DNA from: Acidimicrobiaceae bacterium
GTDB lineage: Bacteria; Actinomycetota; Acidimicrobiia; Acidimicrobiales; Aldehydirespiratoraceae
Reading direction: 5' to 3'
Assembly (NCBI GenBank): GCA_026708645.1
Contig: JAPOUM010000001.1
Coordinates: 1-48,000, forward strand
Length of the DNA stretch: 48,000 bases
Below, piece by piece: positions 9,101-16,771 of the stretch (within the stretch, counting starts at the first letter, position 1; every line of letters starts with the position of its first letter). Made by a program: the position numbers and the translations under genes. The notes below the pieces were generated by a model, which had not been told where the DNA came from, made no database searches, and saw nothing but the letters and a program-made list of their open reading frames with translations.

Positions 9101-10507
9101 CATTCCGGCGGAAGCCAGGGATCGGAACGCCCGAGCGGTTTCGTCTCGGTGGCTGAGGGCGCGGTCGTCTTGTCGTGCATGGCCGAACAGCGGCCCCTCG
9201 GCAGCGAACGACACGAGCGACTCCAAGAGCTGCTGCTTTTCCTGCGTGTTGAAGCCTCCGATGTCGCCGTAGAGGCCGACGCCCACCGGGTCGGCGTCGA
9301 TCAGCTGTCGCCTGCCTTCGCCGGGATGCGCCGCCAACCAGGCCGAGAGCCCGCGCAACGAGGTGACCACGCGCCCGTCGCTCGCGCCGGTCATCAGCGC
9401 TACGACTCTTCGTGCCGGCAGACCGTCTCGAATCAGTCCGGCGAGACAGCGGCCGGCCAGGAACTCCGCGATCAGACGATGGCGTGGAACGAACTCAAAC
9501 TCTCCGCCGGGTTTGAACAGTTTGGAGCAAAGAGCGTCTTGGCGTATTTCGCGAGACCGAGGACAGCAGCCTGTGTCCACGAGATCGTCCAGGGGAACGA
9601 ATCCGTCCGTGCTCTTGCCTGTTCCGTTGTTGTCTCTGGGCGCGAACGTGAAACCGTCGAAGCCGCAAAGCAGCAGCAGAGCGCACAAGTAACCGGCGGC
9701 ATCGAGGATGTGCTCGGTCGAGTGGTTCGGCGCGACGAGGCGGTGCTCGTCGTTGTGCTCGGCGGCCATAATTTTGCAGGCCGACTCGAAAGTCTCTAGC
9801 CTGCTCTCCGGCCAGGCATCGCCAGACTTCACGGCGCTTGCCAGGAGTTCGAGGCACTGCGGGTTGGCGAGCATCGCCTCCAGTCCGCGCTCGGCGGCTT
9901 CCTTCTTGAAGGCCGCCGCTCCGCCGGGGCCGCTATGTCTGGGGAGCAACTCGTTGATGCCCTGATCGTCGAGCGGATCAAGCAGCAGCACGCGAACGGC
10001 AGAATCCGGCGAGACTTTTTCCAGGCTGCGCCGGTCGATCTCTGCGAGCCAGTCCGCCTCCCGGCAGGAAATCCGGAACTGTGGGCGTCCGAGACGCTCA
10101 AGGCGCATGCGGATCGCGTCCAGCGGAGTTCTGGCATCCGACGCTCCGGCTCTCATCTCGTCGAGAGCGTCGATGAACAGGATCCGATCTCTCCACTCTG
10201 GATGGGAGTCGAGGTCCAAGCCGACGAAGTCGCGCGCTGTCACATATTCGGCCGACTCGCCGAGTTCCTTCGCCTCCTTGCGGAACTCGGTGGTCTTGCC
10301 TGCGCCCGGGTCGCCGAGCAGCACGTAGGCGGGAACTGACCTGAATTCTTCGAGCGGCCGCGCTGCGCCCGCGTCCGCAGTCTGCGCCATGCCGAAGCGA
10401 GGCAGCTCCGTGCAGGTGCGCGCCACCGGAGACATTGAGTCGTCGGCATCAGGCAGTTCGCATCCAGGATGCAATCCGACGCCCGCAGGGTGGGTAGCGG
10501 CTCTCAT
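6149..10507 (-). CDS. Giant NACHT-like NTPase with C-terminal nuclease-like domain
   Basis: A 1452-residue protein. The N-terminal P-loop has Walker A GDPGAGKTT (65-73) and an acidic Walker B FIDALDEM (111-118), the D-x-x-D-E form typical of NACHT/STAND NTPases. A long middle part is helical and alanine/leucine-rich with no repeat I can name. A charged coiled-coil-like stretch rich in Gln, Arg and Glu lies near 790-830. Near 1345-1385 sits a PD-(D/E)XK-like signature: DLRVSC, VAVEIKK, then a QLIGKY motif. STAND proteins often act as intracellular sensors, so a phage-sensing nuclease is a reasonable inference but unproven. The ATG overlaps the stop of the upstream DUF4143 ATPase as ATGA (10504-10507), indicating coupled translation. 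Confidence 0.75.
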   Translation of the reverse strand: MRAATHPAGVGLHPGCELPDADDSMSPVARTCTELPRFGMAQTADAGAARPLEEFRSVPAYVLLGDPGAGKTTEFRKEAKELGESAEYVTARDFVGLDLDSHPEWRDRILFIDALDEMRAGASDARTPLDAIRMRLERLGRPQFRISCREADWLAEIDRRSLEKVSPDSAVRVLLLDPLDDQGINELLPRHSGPGGAAAFKKEAAERGLEAMLANPQCLELLASAVKSGDAWPESRLETFESACKIMAAEHNDEHRLVAPNHSTEHILDAAGYLCALLLLCGFDGFTFAPRDNNGTGKSTDGFVPLDDLVDTGCCPRSREIRQDALCSKLFKPGGEFEFVPRHRLIAEFLAGRCLAGLIRDGLPARRVVALMTGASDGRVVTSLRGLSAWLAAHPGEGRRQLIDADPVGVGLYGDIGGFNTQEKQQLLESLVSFAAEGPLFGHARQDDRALSHRDETARAFRSLASAGMLEPITQLLNGPPDDAQRDRATEFVLEVLSQADTSEKESLTPLLAELEALLRDPESPSWVKKRSLDAYIHIAPAGPEVEQTLVAFLDAIRAGSTPDPDDQLSETLLTHLYPEAISPSSVWRYALPRPRHVGVNRLGGFWDRAILEKSSDLHVAELLDALSEDAERLMPAFTVPGLDLLPHQLLARGLRSFGDTIDAGRLSGWLDAAGMAHRQRQEHEAEARFARQWLAERPEVWKDQFLSWLRDSVRDAADEPRHYQLCRRLLRVEPPGGFGAWCLEHAVSLQETDQALAKELLSQAYRTLHDPDADDGLTLDVMRSRVGDCVGVLSRRLDELEDQKSQTESDAAAGSHEFHRRLAEQRTQRTEQERKQREEWREVLRSQLDDLLHNRFHAPNLDTLAQVCLGVTETAGEDAPLRRSVSDFIGGDEALIDAVLSAIREAVFRDDVPTVEETVALHAESKRSWLAYPVLASLKLLSKDAPDRADAISDQRKREALAILFCVSPRGGAADWLERWFRRQPELVLDVLLRCAILAVRSGDESVHCINLLNGLGGRGDSVPALVRDERTGLFEIRSPEPRFDLHDDLIHAARLRLLKAVPAQGANRQLSLVDSLLAETMRHRDSTALREIARGKLTLAGMSIGQRIRWLAVDALTSPDPDLNELKQQVRERDNEARVRHLARFLCRTAQQDDMRLSVLADLRNPDAIRDAVEILGPWFPPARWGESGFITLGMEMSELLGVLITQLGALAGDDSDRAFKDLVHDPRIEGWHDHLKRAHERQRVISRDASHVPPSIADVQSTLNRGAPANAADLAALLQDRLADVSDSLRGDSDNPWRLYWNEDAHRAPCKPRHEDSCRDALLTALKARLPEEVDALPEGRYAADKRADLRVSCRDFNVAVEIKKNSHSDLWTAMRSQLIGKYTTDPTTSGYGVYVVLWFGADATRNPPDGDRPGTPEALQQQLQQELTPDEALKIAVTVLDVTKPGQA

Positions 10508-11772
10508 GAGATATCGATCCAGTGATCAGCCGGATAAGACAGGAACTCGGCGAGCGGGATGTCCGATTCGCCGACGACGATGCTCCGCTGGGGACGGAAG
10601 CGGTGTTCGAACTCTGTGAGGCCTCGCAAGTTCGCAGGCGCCTTGCCGCTTTTGACTTCGATAGCGACGGTGTGCGGTCCGCGGCTGAGCACGAAATCGA
10701 CCTCGAAAGGCGCTTGCCTCCAGTAATTGACAGAAGTCATCGGTGATGCGGTGTTCACAAGGTGGGCACCTACAGCGCTTTCGACCACGCGGCCCCACAG
10801 CGAGCGGTCGGCGCAGGCTTCGTCGAATGAGTATCCGGTCGCGGCTGCCATCAGCGCCGTGTTGAGGACGTTGAGTTTCGGCGTCGAAGCTCTGGCTGAC
10901 ACGCGCCGAATGCTGTAATTTTCCAGGCCGGTCAACAGTCCTGCACTCGACAGTAAGACGAGGTAGCGGGCCAGTGTGGTCGTGTTGCCGGCGTCCTGAA
11001 GCTGTCCGAGCATCTTGTTATACGACAGCACCTGCCCGGAGAACAAAGCCCCGAGTTCGAAGAGCCGTCTCAGCAGGGCAGGTTTGTCCACTCGGGTCAT
11101 CGAGAGCACGTCGCGTTCGATGTTGGGTTCGATGAGAGACTCTTTGACGTAGGCGGTCCATCGCTGCGGGTCGTGGATGCGGGCGGCGGCGCCCGGATAT
11201 CCGCCGAAGTAGATGTACTGGTCCAAGCTGTAGCCGAACGCCTCGGACATCTCGGGGTAAGCCCAGTGGTTGAACTTGATCGTCTCGAAGCGTCCGAGGA
11301 GGCTTTCGTTTAGCCCGGACTGCATCAGCAGTGGCGCCGAGCCCATGATGACGACATGCATCGGGCAGTCGTCGGCGCGGTCCGCGTCCCACAGGCCCTT
11401 GACCGCCGCCGACCAGTCCTTGATCGTTTGGATCTCGTCTAGCACCAACACGAATCCGCTGTTCGACTCCCATGCGCTTTTGCGAGCTGCGGACCAGACC
11501 GCAACGAGCCATTCGATGTCGCGTCGTGTCCGCGAGCGAGCGCCGGGCGGGTGATCCGACAGTCGCAGAGGACGAGTCGCTGTGCTTGATTCGTCAGTTT
11601 GCGGCTGGTCGATTGCGATGAATCGGTGTTCGTGTGGAACTGTTTGCAGCGCTTGGCGGACTGCTGTCGTCTTGCCCGACTGGCGTGGTCCGAAGACAGC
11701 GATGAGGCGATCAGGAGGCTCGTGCAAGCGGCTTGACAAAACCTCCACTTGTCTGCGCTGATATTCGGGCAT
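10504..11772 (-). CDS. P-loop ATPase with DUF4143 C-domain, coupled to NACHT-like gene
   Basis: This 422-residue protein (from ATG 11772) has Walker A GPRQSGKTT and Walker B VLVLDEIQ. A C-terminal DUF4143 part has the PD-(D/E)XK-like signature FEVDFVL followed by VAIEVKSG. It belongs to the same broad family as the 3126-4367 gene, but the two are clearly different in sequence, so this is not a recent duplication. A GTG at 11778 is also in frame. I prefer ATG 11772 because TAGATT lies exactly six bases before it. Its stop overlaps the start of the 1452-residue gene by four bases, so both proteins are likely made together. The promoter contains a perfect palindrome that may bind a regulator. 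Confidence 0.8.
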   Translation of the reverse strand: MPEYQRRQVEVLSSRLHEPPDRLIAVFGPRQSGKTTAVRQALQTVPHEHRFIAIDQPQTDESSTATRPLRLSDHPPGARSRTRRDIEWLVAVWSAARKSAWESNSGFVLVLDEIQTIKDWSAAVKGLWDADRADDCPMHVVIMGSAPLLMQSGLNESLLGRFETIKFNHWAYPEMSEAFGYSLDQYIYFGGYPGAAARIHDPQRWTAYVKESLIEPNIERDVLSMTRVDKPALLRRLFELGALFSGQVLSYNKMLGQLQDAGNTTTLARYLVLLSSAGLLTGLENYSIRRVSARASTPKLNVLNTALMAAATGYSFDEACADRSLWGRVVESAVGAHLVNTASPMTSVNYWRQAPFEVDFVLSRGPHTVAIEVKSGKAPANLRGLTEFEHRFRPQRSIVVGESDIPLAEFLSYPADHWIDIS

Positions 11773-11778
11773 AATCAC

Positions 11779-11784
11779 AATCTA
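11779..11784 (-). promoter_or_regulatory. -10 element TAGATT of ATPase/NACHT operon
   Basis: TAGATT on the minus strand, six bases before ATG 11772. This spacing predicts a leaderless transcript and decides the start over GTG 11778. Confidence 0.5.
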
Positions 11785-11797
11785 GCATTTCTCTGCG

Positions 11798-11821
11798 CTC
11801 TTGAGTATTTTTGCTCAAGAG
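11798..11821. promoter_or_regulatory. Perfect 8-bp inverted repeat over the -35 region
   Basis: CTCTTGAG and CTCAAGAG are exact inverted repeats separated by the 8-base AT-rich spacer TATTTTTG. The element spans about -26 to -50 relative to the predicted start at 11772 and so covers the -35 region. It looks like a dimeric operator controlling the DUF4143/NACHT operon. A hairpin role is less likely because it lies upstream of the predicted transcript. Confidence 0.45.
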
Positions 11822-11963
11822 TACAGAAACCCTCGGAACTCGTTCATGGGCGATCTTCCGGTGGCGACTTTGGCTGTGTTGGCAGGATGCATCTCAGCGG
11901 CTGCTGCTTCGCTGTGACGCAAGGGTGTGACGCGAACGCCGGGCGGGCTGCCACAATGGCGGG

Positions 11964-12383
11964 GTGCCGATGCGCCAAGACTGCAAGTACTTCGAGTCGC
12001 GCACCTACCCCAACGGGGAGACGGTGCGCAAATGCGACCTCGACTTGGCGCCGGAGGCGCCTTGGCGCTGCCCTGACGACTGCCCCAAATACACGCGGCG
12101 CCTGGCCGACGTGAACTGGAGCTACGGCAGTCTGGTGACTCCCGAGACGCCGCCGGAGCCTGAGAGCCTCGGCAGCGACGACAGCATCGCCGCGCTGCTC
12201 GACGCAGCCGAGGACATCGTCAACGCGGCTGCGCCGGACGTGCTCGCCGAAGTGGAAGCAGAACGGCGCAAGCGTCGTCGCTCACGGAAGTCCAAGTCGT
12301 CTCGTGGCGGCCGCGGCCGGGGCGGGTCCACCAAGCGCGGTCTGGGCGAACGCTTCCGCAGGCGTTACCGCGGTGGCGGTTGA
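11964..12383 (+). CDS. Small Cys4 protein with basic tail, upstream of sufD
   Basis: A 139-residue protein of unknown function. The N-terminal 42 residues contain four cysteines (CKYFES, RKCDLD, WRCPDDC), a plausible metal or Fe-S site. The middle is acidic. The C-terminal 35 residues are strongly basic (RRKRRR, then Arg/Gly-rich), which could bind nucleic acid. The start is GTG at 11964. Its stop TGA (12381) touches the sufD start region, so it is probably the first gene of the sufD-Rieske-sufC operon. The context suggests a role linked to Fe-S assembly, but nothing in the sequence proves it. Confidence 0.7.
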   Translation: MPMRQDCKYFESRTYPNGETVRKCDLDLAPEAPWRCPDDCPKYTRRLADVNWSYGSLVTPETPPEPESLGSDDSIAALLDAAEDIVNAAAPDVLAEVEAERRKRRRSRKSKSSRGGRGRGGSTKRGLGERFRRRYRGGG

Positions 12384-12388
12384 GAGCC

Positions 12389-13726
12389 ATGGCTACCGCA
12401 TCCGCGAACTCGTTCTCCGCCGACGCAGCCCGCGCCTTGGCCGGGCCTGAGTGGCTGCGCGAGCGCCGCGCCGCGGCCGCCGAAGAGTTGGCGGCCGCGG
12501 CACTGCCCACGACAGCCGCCGAACAGTGGCGTTACAGCGCCATCGCGGACTTCGATCCGGACGCTTACCGCCCCGCCGCCGCCGAGGCCGGCAGTTCGCA
12601 AGCGCAAGCGTCGCCGGGAGCGCTGTCGGCGGCTGCTCAAGCTGCGGCGTTGTTCGACTGCGACGCATCCGAGACGGCGGCGGTGATCGATGTGGCCGAC
12701 GGGCGCATAGTGGCGCTTCGAGGCGCGGGCGAGCTGGCGTCGCAGGGCGTCCGTGTGGGGGCGCTGGCCGATTCGCCCGGAGGCGCCGAGCTGATCGGAG
12801 CGGTCGCTTCGGGCTCTGCCGACTATTTCACCGTCTTCAACGACGCCTTCACGGACACCCCGATCTTGGTGGACGTGCCCGCGGGCGTGGAAGTCGACGG
12901 AGTGATAGCGATACGCCATCACCTCGGCACGGCCAAGACGGCAGCATTCCCCAGACTGCTGGTGAGAGTCGCCGAGAACAGCGCAGCGACAGTGCTCGAC
13001 GTGCAACGCTGCGGCACGGCTGCGCTGCTGGTGCCCGTGGTGGAACTCGACGTGGCTGCCGGAGCCAGGCTCGGCTATGTCAACCTGCAGAACCACCATC
13101 GCAAGGCTTGGCAGATCGCGGCCCACACCGCCCGGGTGGAGCGTGAAGCTTCGCTGACAGTGGCGTCGCTGGCGCTGGGAGGCGGCTACGCCCGCACCCG
13201 AACCGACACCCGGCTGGTGGGGCGAGGCGCCGGAGGCGATCTGCTGTCGGCGTATTTCGGCTCGGGCGATCAGATCCTCGACTTCCGCACCTATCAGGAT
13301 CATGCCGCCGCCGACACTGCATCCAACCTGTTGTTCAAAGGCGCGGTGGGGGAGTCGGCTCGCAGCGTTTACACAGGCCTGATTCGTGTGCGGCCCGAAG
13401 CGCGCGGCACCAACGCCGTGCAGACCAACCGCAATCTGAAGCTCAGCGAGGACGCCTGGGCCGAGTCGGTTCCCAACCTCGAGATCGAGAACAACGAAGT
13501 CCGCTGCGCCCACGCCTCAGCGGTGGGGCCGGTGGACGCCGACCAGGTCTTCTACTTGGAGAGCCGCGGCGTGCCCACCGCGGTGGCCGAGCGCCTGATC
13601 GTCGCTGGGTTCTTCGATGAGGTGCTCGAAGCGTTCCCTGTCGAGAGCGCCGCTCAAGCGGCCCGCAGCGCCGTAGCTGTGAAGTTCAACCAGATGTTGA
13701 ATGCGACGGCGGAGGCGGCGGCGTGA
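12389..13726 (+). CDS. sufD: Fe-S cluster assembly protein SufD
   Basis: A SufD-type protein, part of the SufBCD scaffold complex that builds iron-sulfur clusters in the cytoplasm. The conserved C-terminal part of the SufB/SufD family is clear: YTGLIRVRPEA, a QTNRNLKLSEDA block, LEIENNEVRCAHASAVGP with the conserved Cys and His, and DADQVFYLESRGVP near the end. The C-terminal form and the lack of a SufB-type N-terminus favour SufD over SufB. I start at ATG 12389. A TTG at 12380 in the same frame would add three residues and overlap the upstream stop. A Rieske gene and sufC follow, but no sufB lies in the window. Confidence 0.88.
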   Translation: MATASANSFSADAARALAGPEWLRERRAAAAEELAAAALPTTAAEQWRYSAIADFDPDAYRPAAAEAGSSQAQASPGALSAAAQAAALFDCDASETAAVIDVADGRIVALRGAGELASQGVRVGALADSPGGAELIGAVASGSADYFTVFNDAFTDTPILVDVPAGVEVDGVIAIRHHLGTAKTAAFPRLLVRVAENSAATVLDVQRCGTAALLVPVVELDVAAGARLGYVNLQNHHRKAWQIAAHTARVEREASLTVASLALGGGYARTRTDTRLVGRGAGGDLLSAYFGSGDQILDFRTYQDHAAADTASNLLFKGAVGESARSVYTGLIRVRPEARGTNAVQTNRNLKLSEDAWAESVPNLEIENNEVRCAHASAVGPVDADQVFYLESRGVPTAVAERLIVAGFFDEVLEAFPVESAAQAARSAVAVKFNQMLNATAEAAA

Positions 13727-13801
13727 GATTCTTCAGTGCCGACGAGCCTTCGATGGTTTCCGCGGAAGCGGATCGCAAGATCGGATCGGAGACTTTGACC
13801 A

Positions 13802-14164
13802 GTGACGACTGAGACCACGCACGAACTGTTCGCTTTCGCTGATCTGGCGCCCGACACGGCCCGGCGTGTCGAGGTGGCCGGCCGTGCGGTGGCGGTGGTC
13901 CGCATCGGCGACGACCTCTACGCCATAGGCGACACCTGCTCGCACGCTGAAGTGTCGCTGTCGGGAGGCTGGATCGAACCCGACGAGTGCGCCATCGAAT
14001 GCGAGGCCCATGGAGCGCTTTTCGATCTGAGAAGCGGTGAGGCGCTGACTCTGCCGGCCACCCGGCCCGTGCCGACATACCGTGTCGCGGTCGTCGACGG
14101 CATGATCGTGCTGACGCTGGGCGCTGACGGGGATCAAGCGGCCGAGGACGGCGCGGCGCCGTGA
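13802..14164 (+). CDS. Rieske [2Fe-2S] ferredoxin of the SUF operon
   Basis: A 120-residue Rieske-type ferredoxin. The cluster ligands are visible as C46-x-H48 (TCSHAEV) and C67-x2-H70 (ECEAHG), followed by the typical FDLRSGEALTLPATRPVPTY strand. Stand-alone Rieske proteins of this type pass electrons in oxygenase systems; in actinobacterial SUF operons they commonly lie between sufD and sufC and may supply electrons for cluster assembly (inference). The start is GTG 13802 with a GGAG about ten bases upstream. The stop overlaps the sufC start as GTGA, so translation is coupled. Confidence 0.87.
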   Translation: MTTETTHELFAFADLAPDTARRVEVAGRAVAVVRIGDDLYAIGDTCSHAEVSLSGGWIEPDECAIECEAHGALFDLRSGEALTLPATRPVPTYRVAVVDGMIVLTLGADGDQAAEDGAAP

Positions 14165-14976
14165 GCACCTTGACGATCGAAGGCTTGCACGCTTCGGTGG
14201 CGGGGCGTGAGATTCTCAGCGGCGTCGATCTGGAGGTGGCCGCCGGCGAGGTGCATGCCGTGATGGGGCCCAACGGTTCGGGCAAGTCGACGCTGGCGCA
14301 CGTCATCGCCGGTCGCAGCGGCTATGAGGAACTGAGCGGCTCGGTGCGACTCGACGGCTGCGAGCTGTTGGGCATGCCCGCCTGGAAGCGCGCTGAGGCC
14401 GGTCTGTTCCTGGCGATGCAGTACCCCACAGAGGTCCCGGGCGTGTCGCTTCTGGACATGCTCACCGAGTCGGTGCGCACACCCGAAGGCGCCGCGGTGC
14501 AAGAGCAGATGCTCGGCGAAGCCGACCGCATCGGCCTCGAGGCGCAGTTCTTGCAGCGACCGGTCAACGTGGACCTCTCCGGCGGCGAGCGCAAACGCAA
14601 CGAGGCTCTTCAGCTCGGCGTGTTGAAGCCCGCATTCGCGGTGATGGACGAACTGGACTCGGGCCTCGACGTGGACGCTTTGCGCATCGTGGCGGGCCGT
14701 ATCGAGGAGGCCACAGAGCATGACGGGCTCGGTGTGCTGGCGATCACCCACTACAGCCGGATATTCGCGCATCTCCGTCCCGACGCCGTGCATGTCTTCG
14801 CGGGCGGGCGGATCCAAGAGTCGGGCGGAGCGGAACTGGCCGACGAGCTGGAGGCCGACGGCTACGAGCGCTGGACAGCGGCTCTGACCCCGGCATCCGG
14901 CGACACAAGCACAAGCTCGGGCTCGCAGGCTTTCACGGATCCCTTCGGCGACCCTTTCGCCGATCAGCTGGTCTAG
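14161..14976 (+). CDS. sufC: SufC-type ABC ATPase (copy 1)
   Basis: A 271-residue SufC ATPase, which energises the SufBCD scaffold. Walker A is GPNGSGKST (36-44), the ABC signature LSGGERKR lies near 139-146, and Walker B reads FAVMDELDSGLD, the SufC-specific form. The tail after about residue 242 is Ser/Thr-rich and longer than usual. It starts with GTG overlapping the Rieske stop. A second, clearly diverged sufC (21789-22619) lies 7 kb away on the other strand, so the two may serve different partners or one may be an older duplicate. Confidence 0.87.
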   Translation: MSTLTIEGLHASVAGREILSGVDLEVAAGEVHAVMGPNGSGKSTLAHVIAGRSGYEELSGSVRLDGCELLGMPAWKRAEAGLFLAMQYPTEVPGVSLLDMLTESVRTPEGAAVQEQMLGEADRIGLEAQFLQRPVNVDLSGGERKRNEALQLGVLKPAFAVMDELDSGLDVDALRIVAGRIEEATEHDGLGVLAITHYSRIFAHLRPDAVHVFAGGRIQESGGAELADELEADGYERWTAALTPASGDTSTSSGSQAFTDPFGDPFADQLV

Positions 14977-15007
14977 TTGTATCTAACCGAGTCCGCCCCG
15001 GCGGGCC

Positions 15008-15013
15008 TAGCCT
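15008..15013 (+). promoter_or_regulatory. -10 element TAGCCT, leaderless
   Basis: TAGCCT is followed by seven bases and ATG 15021 of the pterin dehydratase gene, the spacing of an actinobacterial leaderless promoter. Confidence 0.5.
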
Positions 15014-15020
15014 CGCACCC

Positions 15021-15323
15021 ATGAGCACAGACAACCCCGGCAACACAGATCTGTTGAGCGAAGCCGAGATAGCCGACCTGCTGGCCGCGCATCAGCAGTG
15101 GCGCCGAGACGGCGAAGTGCTGCGCCGCAGTTATGAGTTCCGCGACTTCGCTGTCGCGTTCGCTTTCATCGCCCGAGTGGCCCTGTTGGCTGAGCGGTTG
15201 TTCCATCATCCGGAGTGGTCCAACGTTTACAACCGTGTGGAGCTGGCTGTCACCAGCCACGACGTCGGCGGCATCTCGGCGCGCGACCGCGATTTCATAG
15301 AGCGCGTCGACGCTTTCAGCTGA
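15021..15323 (+). CDS. Pterin-4a-carbinolamine dehydratase
   Basis: A 100-residue protein of the pterin-4a-carbinolamine dehydratase (PhhB/PCD) family, which dehydrates 4a-hydroxytetrahydrobiopterin during pterin cofactor recycling. The hallmark is FHHPEWSNVYNRVELAVTSHD (61-81), with active-site His62, His63 and His80. Length is normal. No aromatic amino acid hydroxylase is nearby, and actinobacterial members may act on other pterins. The start ATG is supported by a -10 hexamer seven bases upstream. Confidence 0.88.
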   Translation: MSTDNPGNTDLLSEAEIADLLAAHQQWRRDGEVLRRSYEFRDFAVAFAFIARVALLAERLFHHPEWSNVYNRVELAVTSHDVGGISARDRDFIERVDAFS

Positions 15324-15356
15324 ACGCCGCTGACTGCCGGCTGCCGGATCGGATCG

Positions 15357-15376
15357 GACCGGCTTCCAGACCGGTC
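15357..15376. terminator. Possible shared hairpin between convergent genes
   Basis: GACCGG and CCGGTC form a 6-bp stem with an 8-base loop, exactly between the convergent PCD and DUF2510 genes. There is no T-run, so intrinsic termination is uncertain. Confidence 0.25.
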
Positions 15377-16642
15377 TCAGGAGACCCAGGCGCCTAGTTC
15401 GGTTTCGCCGTCCGGATCGCTTCCGGAGGGATCGTGCTCATGGTCCGAGTCGAACTCGCCGCCGAGATCCCGGTAGAGGATCGCCGGGGCGATGGTGGCG
15501 ACGATCCCGAGCAATATCGACACCGCTGTCGCCGCGAACGGCGACGCCGGCAGGCTGCCGGTGGCCGATTCCAACACTATTGAAACCACTGTCGAGACGG
15601 CGACGCTCACCAAGATCACCAGCAGCAGCCTTCCCAGACACTTCCAGAAACGCTGCCGAACCAGCCGCACGGCGTAGCTCAACGACCTCGTGGACGATCC
15701 CGACGCCGCCACCACGTAAGCCAGCGACAGAACCGGGAGCGCGTAGACCGTCAAGGCGATCCACCCCGGAATCGTCACCAGCAGCAGCCAGGGAGACAGG
15801 AACAGCGCCGACGCCATCATCACGAAGCCTGCGGCGACGAACAGTCCGAAGATCCTCACGTCGAGACCCATCAGCCGAGGCACCCTCGACAGGCTCTTAT
15901 TGATCAAGTCCCGCAGTCTTCGTTTGCGGCCGGCCAGATCGGCGGTCGCCAGACGCGTCACCATAGCTTTGGCCAGGTTGACGGCCACCCACACGATCAA
16001 CAGGCCCAGCGTCAGCGGCAAGAGTTTGACAGGCGACCAGTCGATGGGCCCGACCGCGTCCAAGAAGCGGTAGTCCTTGAGCCGTTCCTGCACGTCGGCG
16101 AGGTCGCCGGCGGCGAATCCTTCAGCCCCGGCGGCGTCGATCCTGTCGAGCTGTCGCTGGATCTCGTCGAGCTCGCCGGTGGAGTAGATCCCAGTGTTGG
16201 CGTTGATCTCCGCGAGCTGGCCGCCGATCCGGTCGCGCTCGTCCGGCAAGAAGAAGGCCGCCTCGTTCGAGTCGATGTCGTCGAGCCGCTCCTGGATGTC
16301 GGAGAGTTCTTCCAGGTCTTCGAGCCGGTCTAAAAGTCCTTCGACGCCTCCGTCGAGCATGGCGTTGGCCGACACCAAGGCAAGCACGGCCACGGCCGCG
16401 TATCCGACACCGGTTATGAGGCCTGCCAGCGCGCACGCACGCCAGTGGCGCACGGCGGTGGAGAAGGATTTAGCGACCAGCTGCCAGGCGCCGCGCATCC
16501 CCGCGCCATCGTCATCGCCGCCGCTGGTCGCGTCGCTGTAGCGCGCGGAGCGGTGTTCGGTCCAGGCGAGCCCGTCCCAGTAGCGGTACTGCGTGCTGTC
16601 TTCGGGGTCTACATACCAGTCAGCGGGCGGCAGGTCACTCAC
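15377..16642 (-). CDS. DUF2510 multi-pass membrane protein with coiled coil
   Basis: A 421-residue protein. It begins with a DUF2510 motif (PADWYVDPEDSTQYRYWDG, about 6-24), a short actinobacterial domain found on membrane proteins. One hydrophobic segment lies near 72-95. A charged coiled-coil-like stretch follows (about 105-190, many Leu-Glu-Asp-Ile repeats, with DELDEIQRQLDRID-like heptads). Several more membrane segments lie between about 210 and 400. The tail is acidic. This looks like a membrane sensor or scaffold with an external or periplasmic coiled coil, but no function is known. The GTG start is fixed by TAGAGT seven bases upstream. Confidence 0.7.
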   Translation of the reverse strand: MSDLPPADWYVDPEDSTQYRYWDGLAWTEHRSARYSDATSGGDDDGAGMRGAWQLVAKSFSTAVRHWRACALAGLITGVGYAAVAVLALVSANAMLDGGVEGLLDRLEDLEELSDIQERLDDIDSNEAAFFLPDERDRIGGQLAEINANTGIYSTGELDEIQRQLDRIDAAGAEGFAAGDLADVQERLKDYRFLDAVGPIDWSPVKLLPLTLGLLIVWVAVNLAKAMVTRLATADLAGRKRRLRDLINKSLSRVPRLMGLDVRIFGLFVAAGFVMMASALFLSPWLLLVTIPGWIALTVYALPVLSLAYVVAASGSSTRSLSYAVRLVRQRFWKCLGRLLLVILVSVAVSTVVSIVLESATGSLPASPFAATAVSILLGIVATIAPAILYRDLGGEFDSDHEHDPSGSDPDGETELGAWVS

Positions 16643-16649
16643 TGCTGAA

Positions 16650-16655
16650 ACTCTA
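16650..16655 (-). promoter_or_regulatory. -10 element TAGAGT, leaderless
   Basis: TAGAGT on the minus strand lies seven bases before the GTG start at 16642 of the DUF2510 gene. Confidence 0.5.
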
Positions 16656-16771
16656 GCCCCCGATCAATCCCGACCCCTCCGGACGGCTCGCGATCGCCTC
16701 TTGGACAGCCGGGCGGACGGTTGGAGTTTGTGAGGCGCGAGCGGTTGTGGTCGGGCGGGTTGTGACGGGTT

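Noticed and set aside
12365..13513. 382-codon minus-strand frame
   Set aside because: Antisense to sufD, which has clear family motifs.
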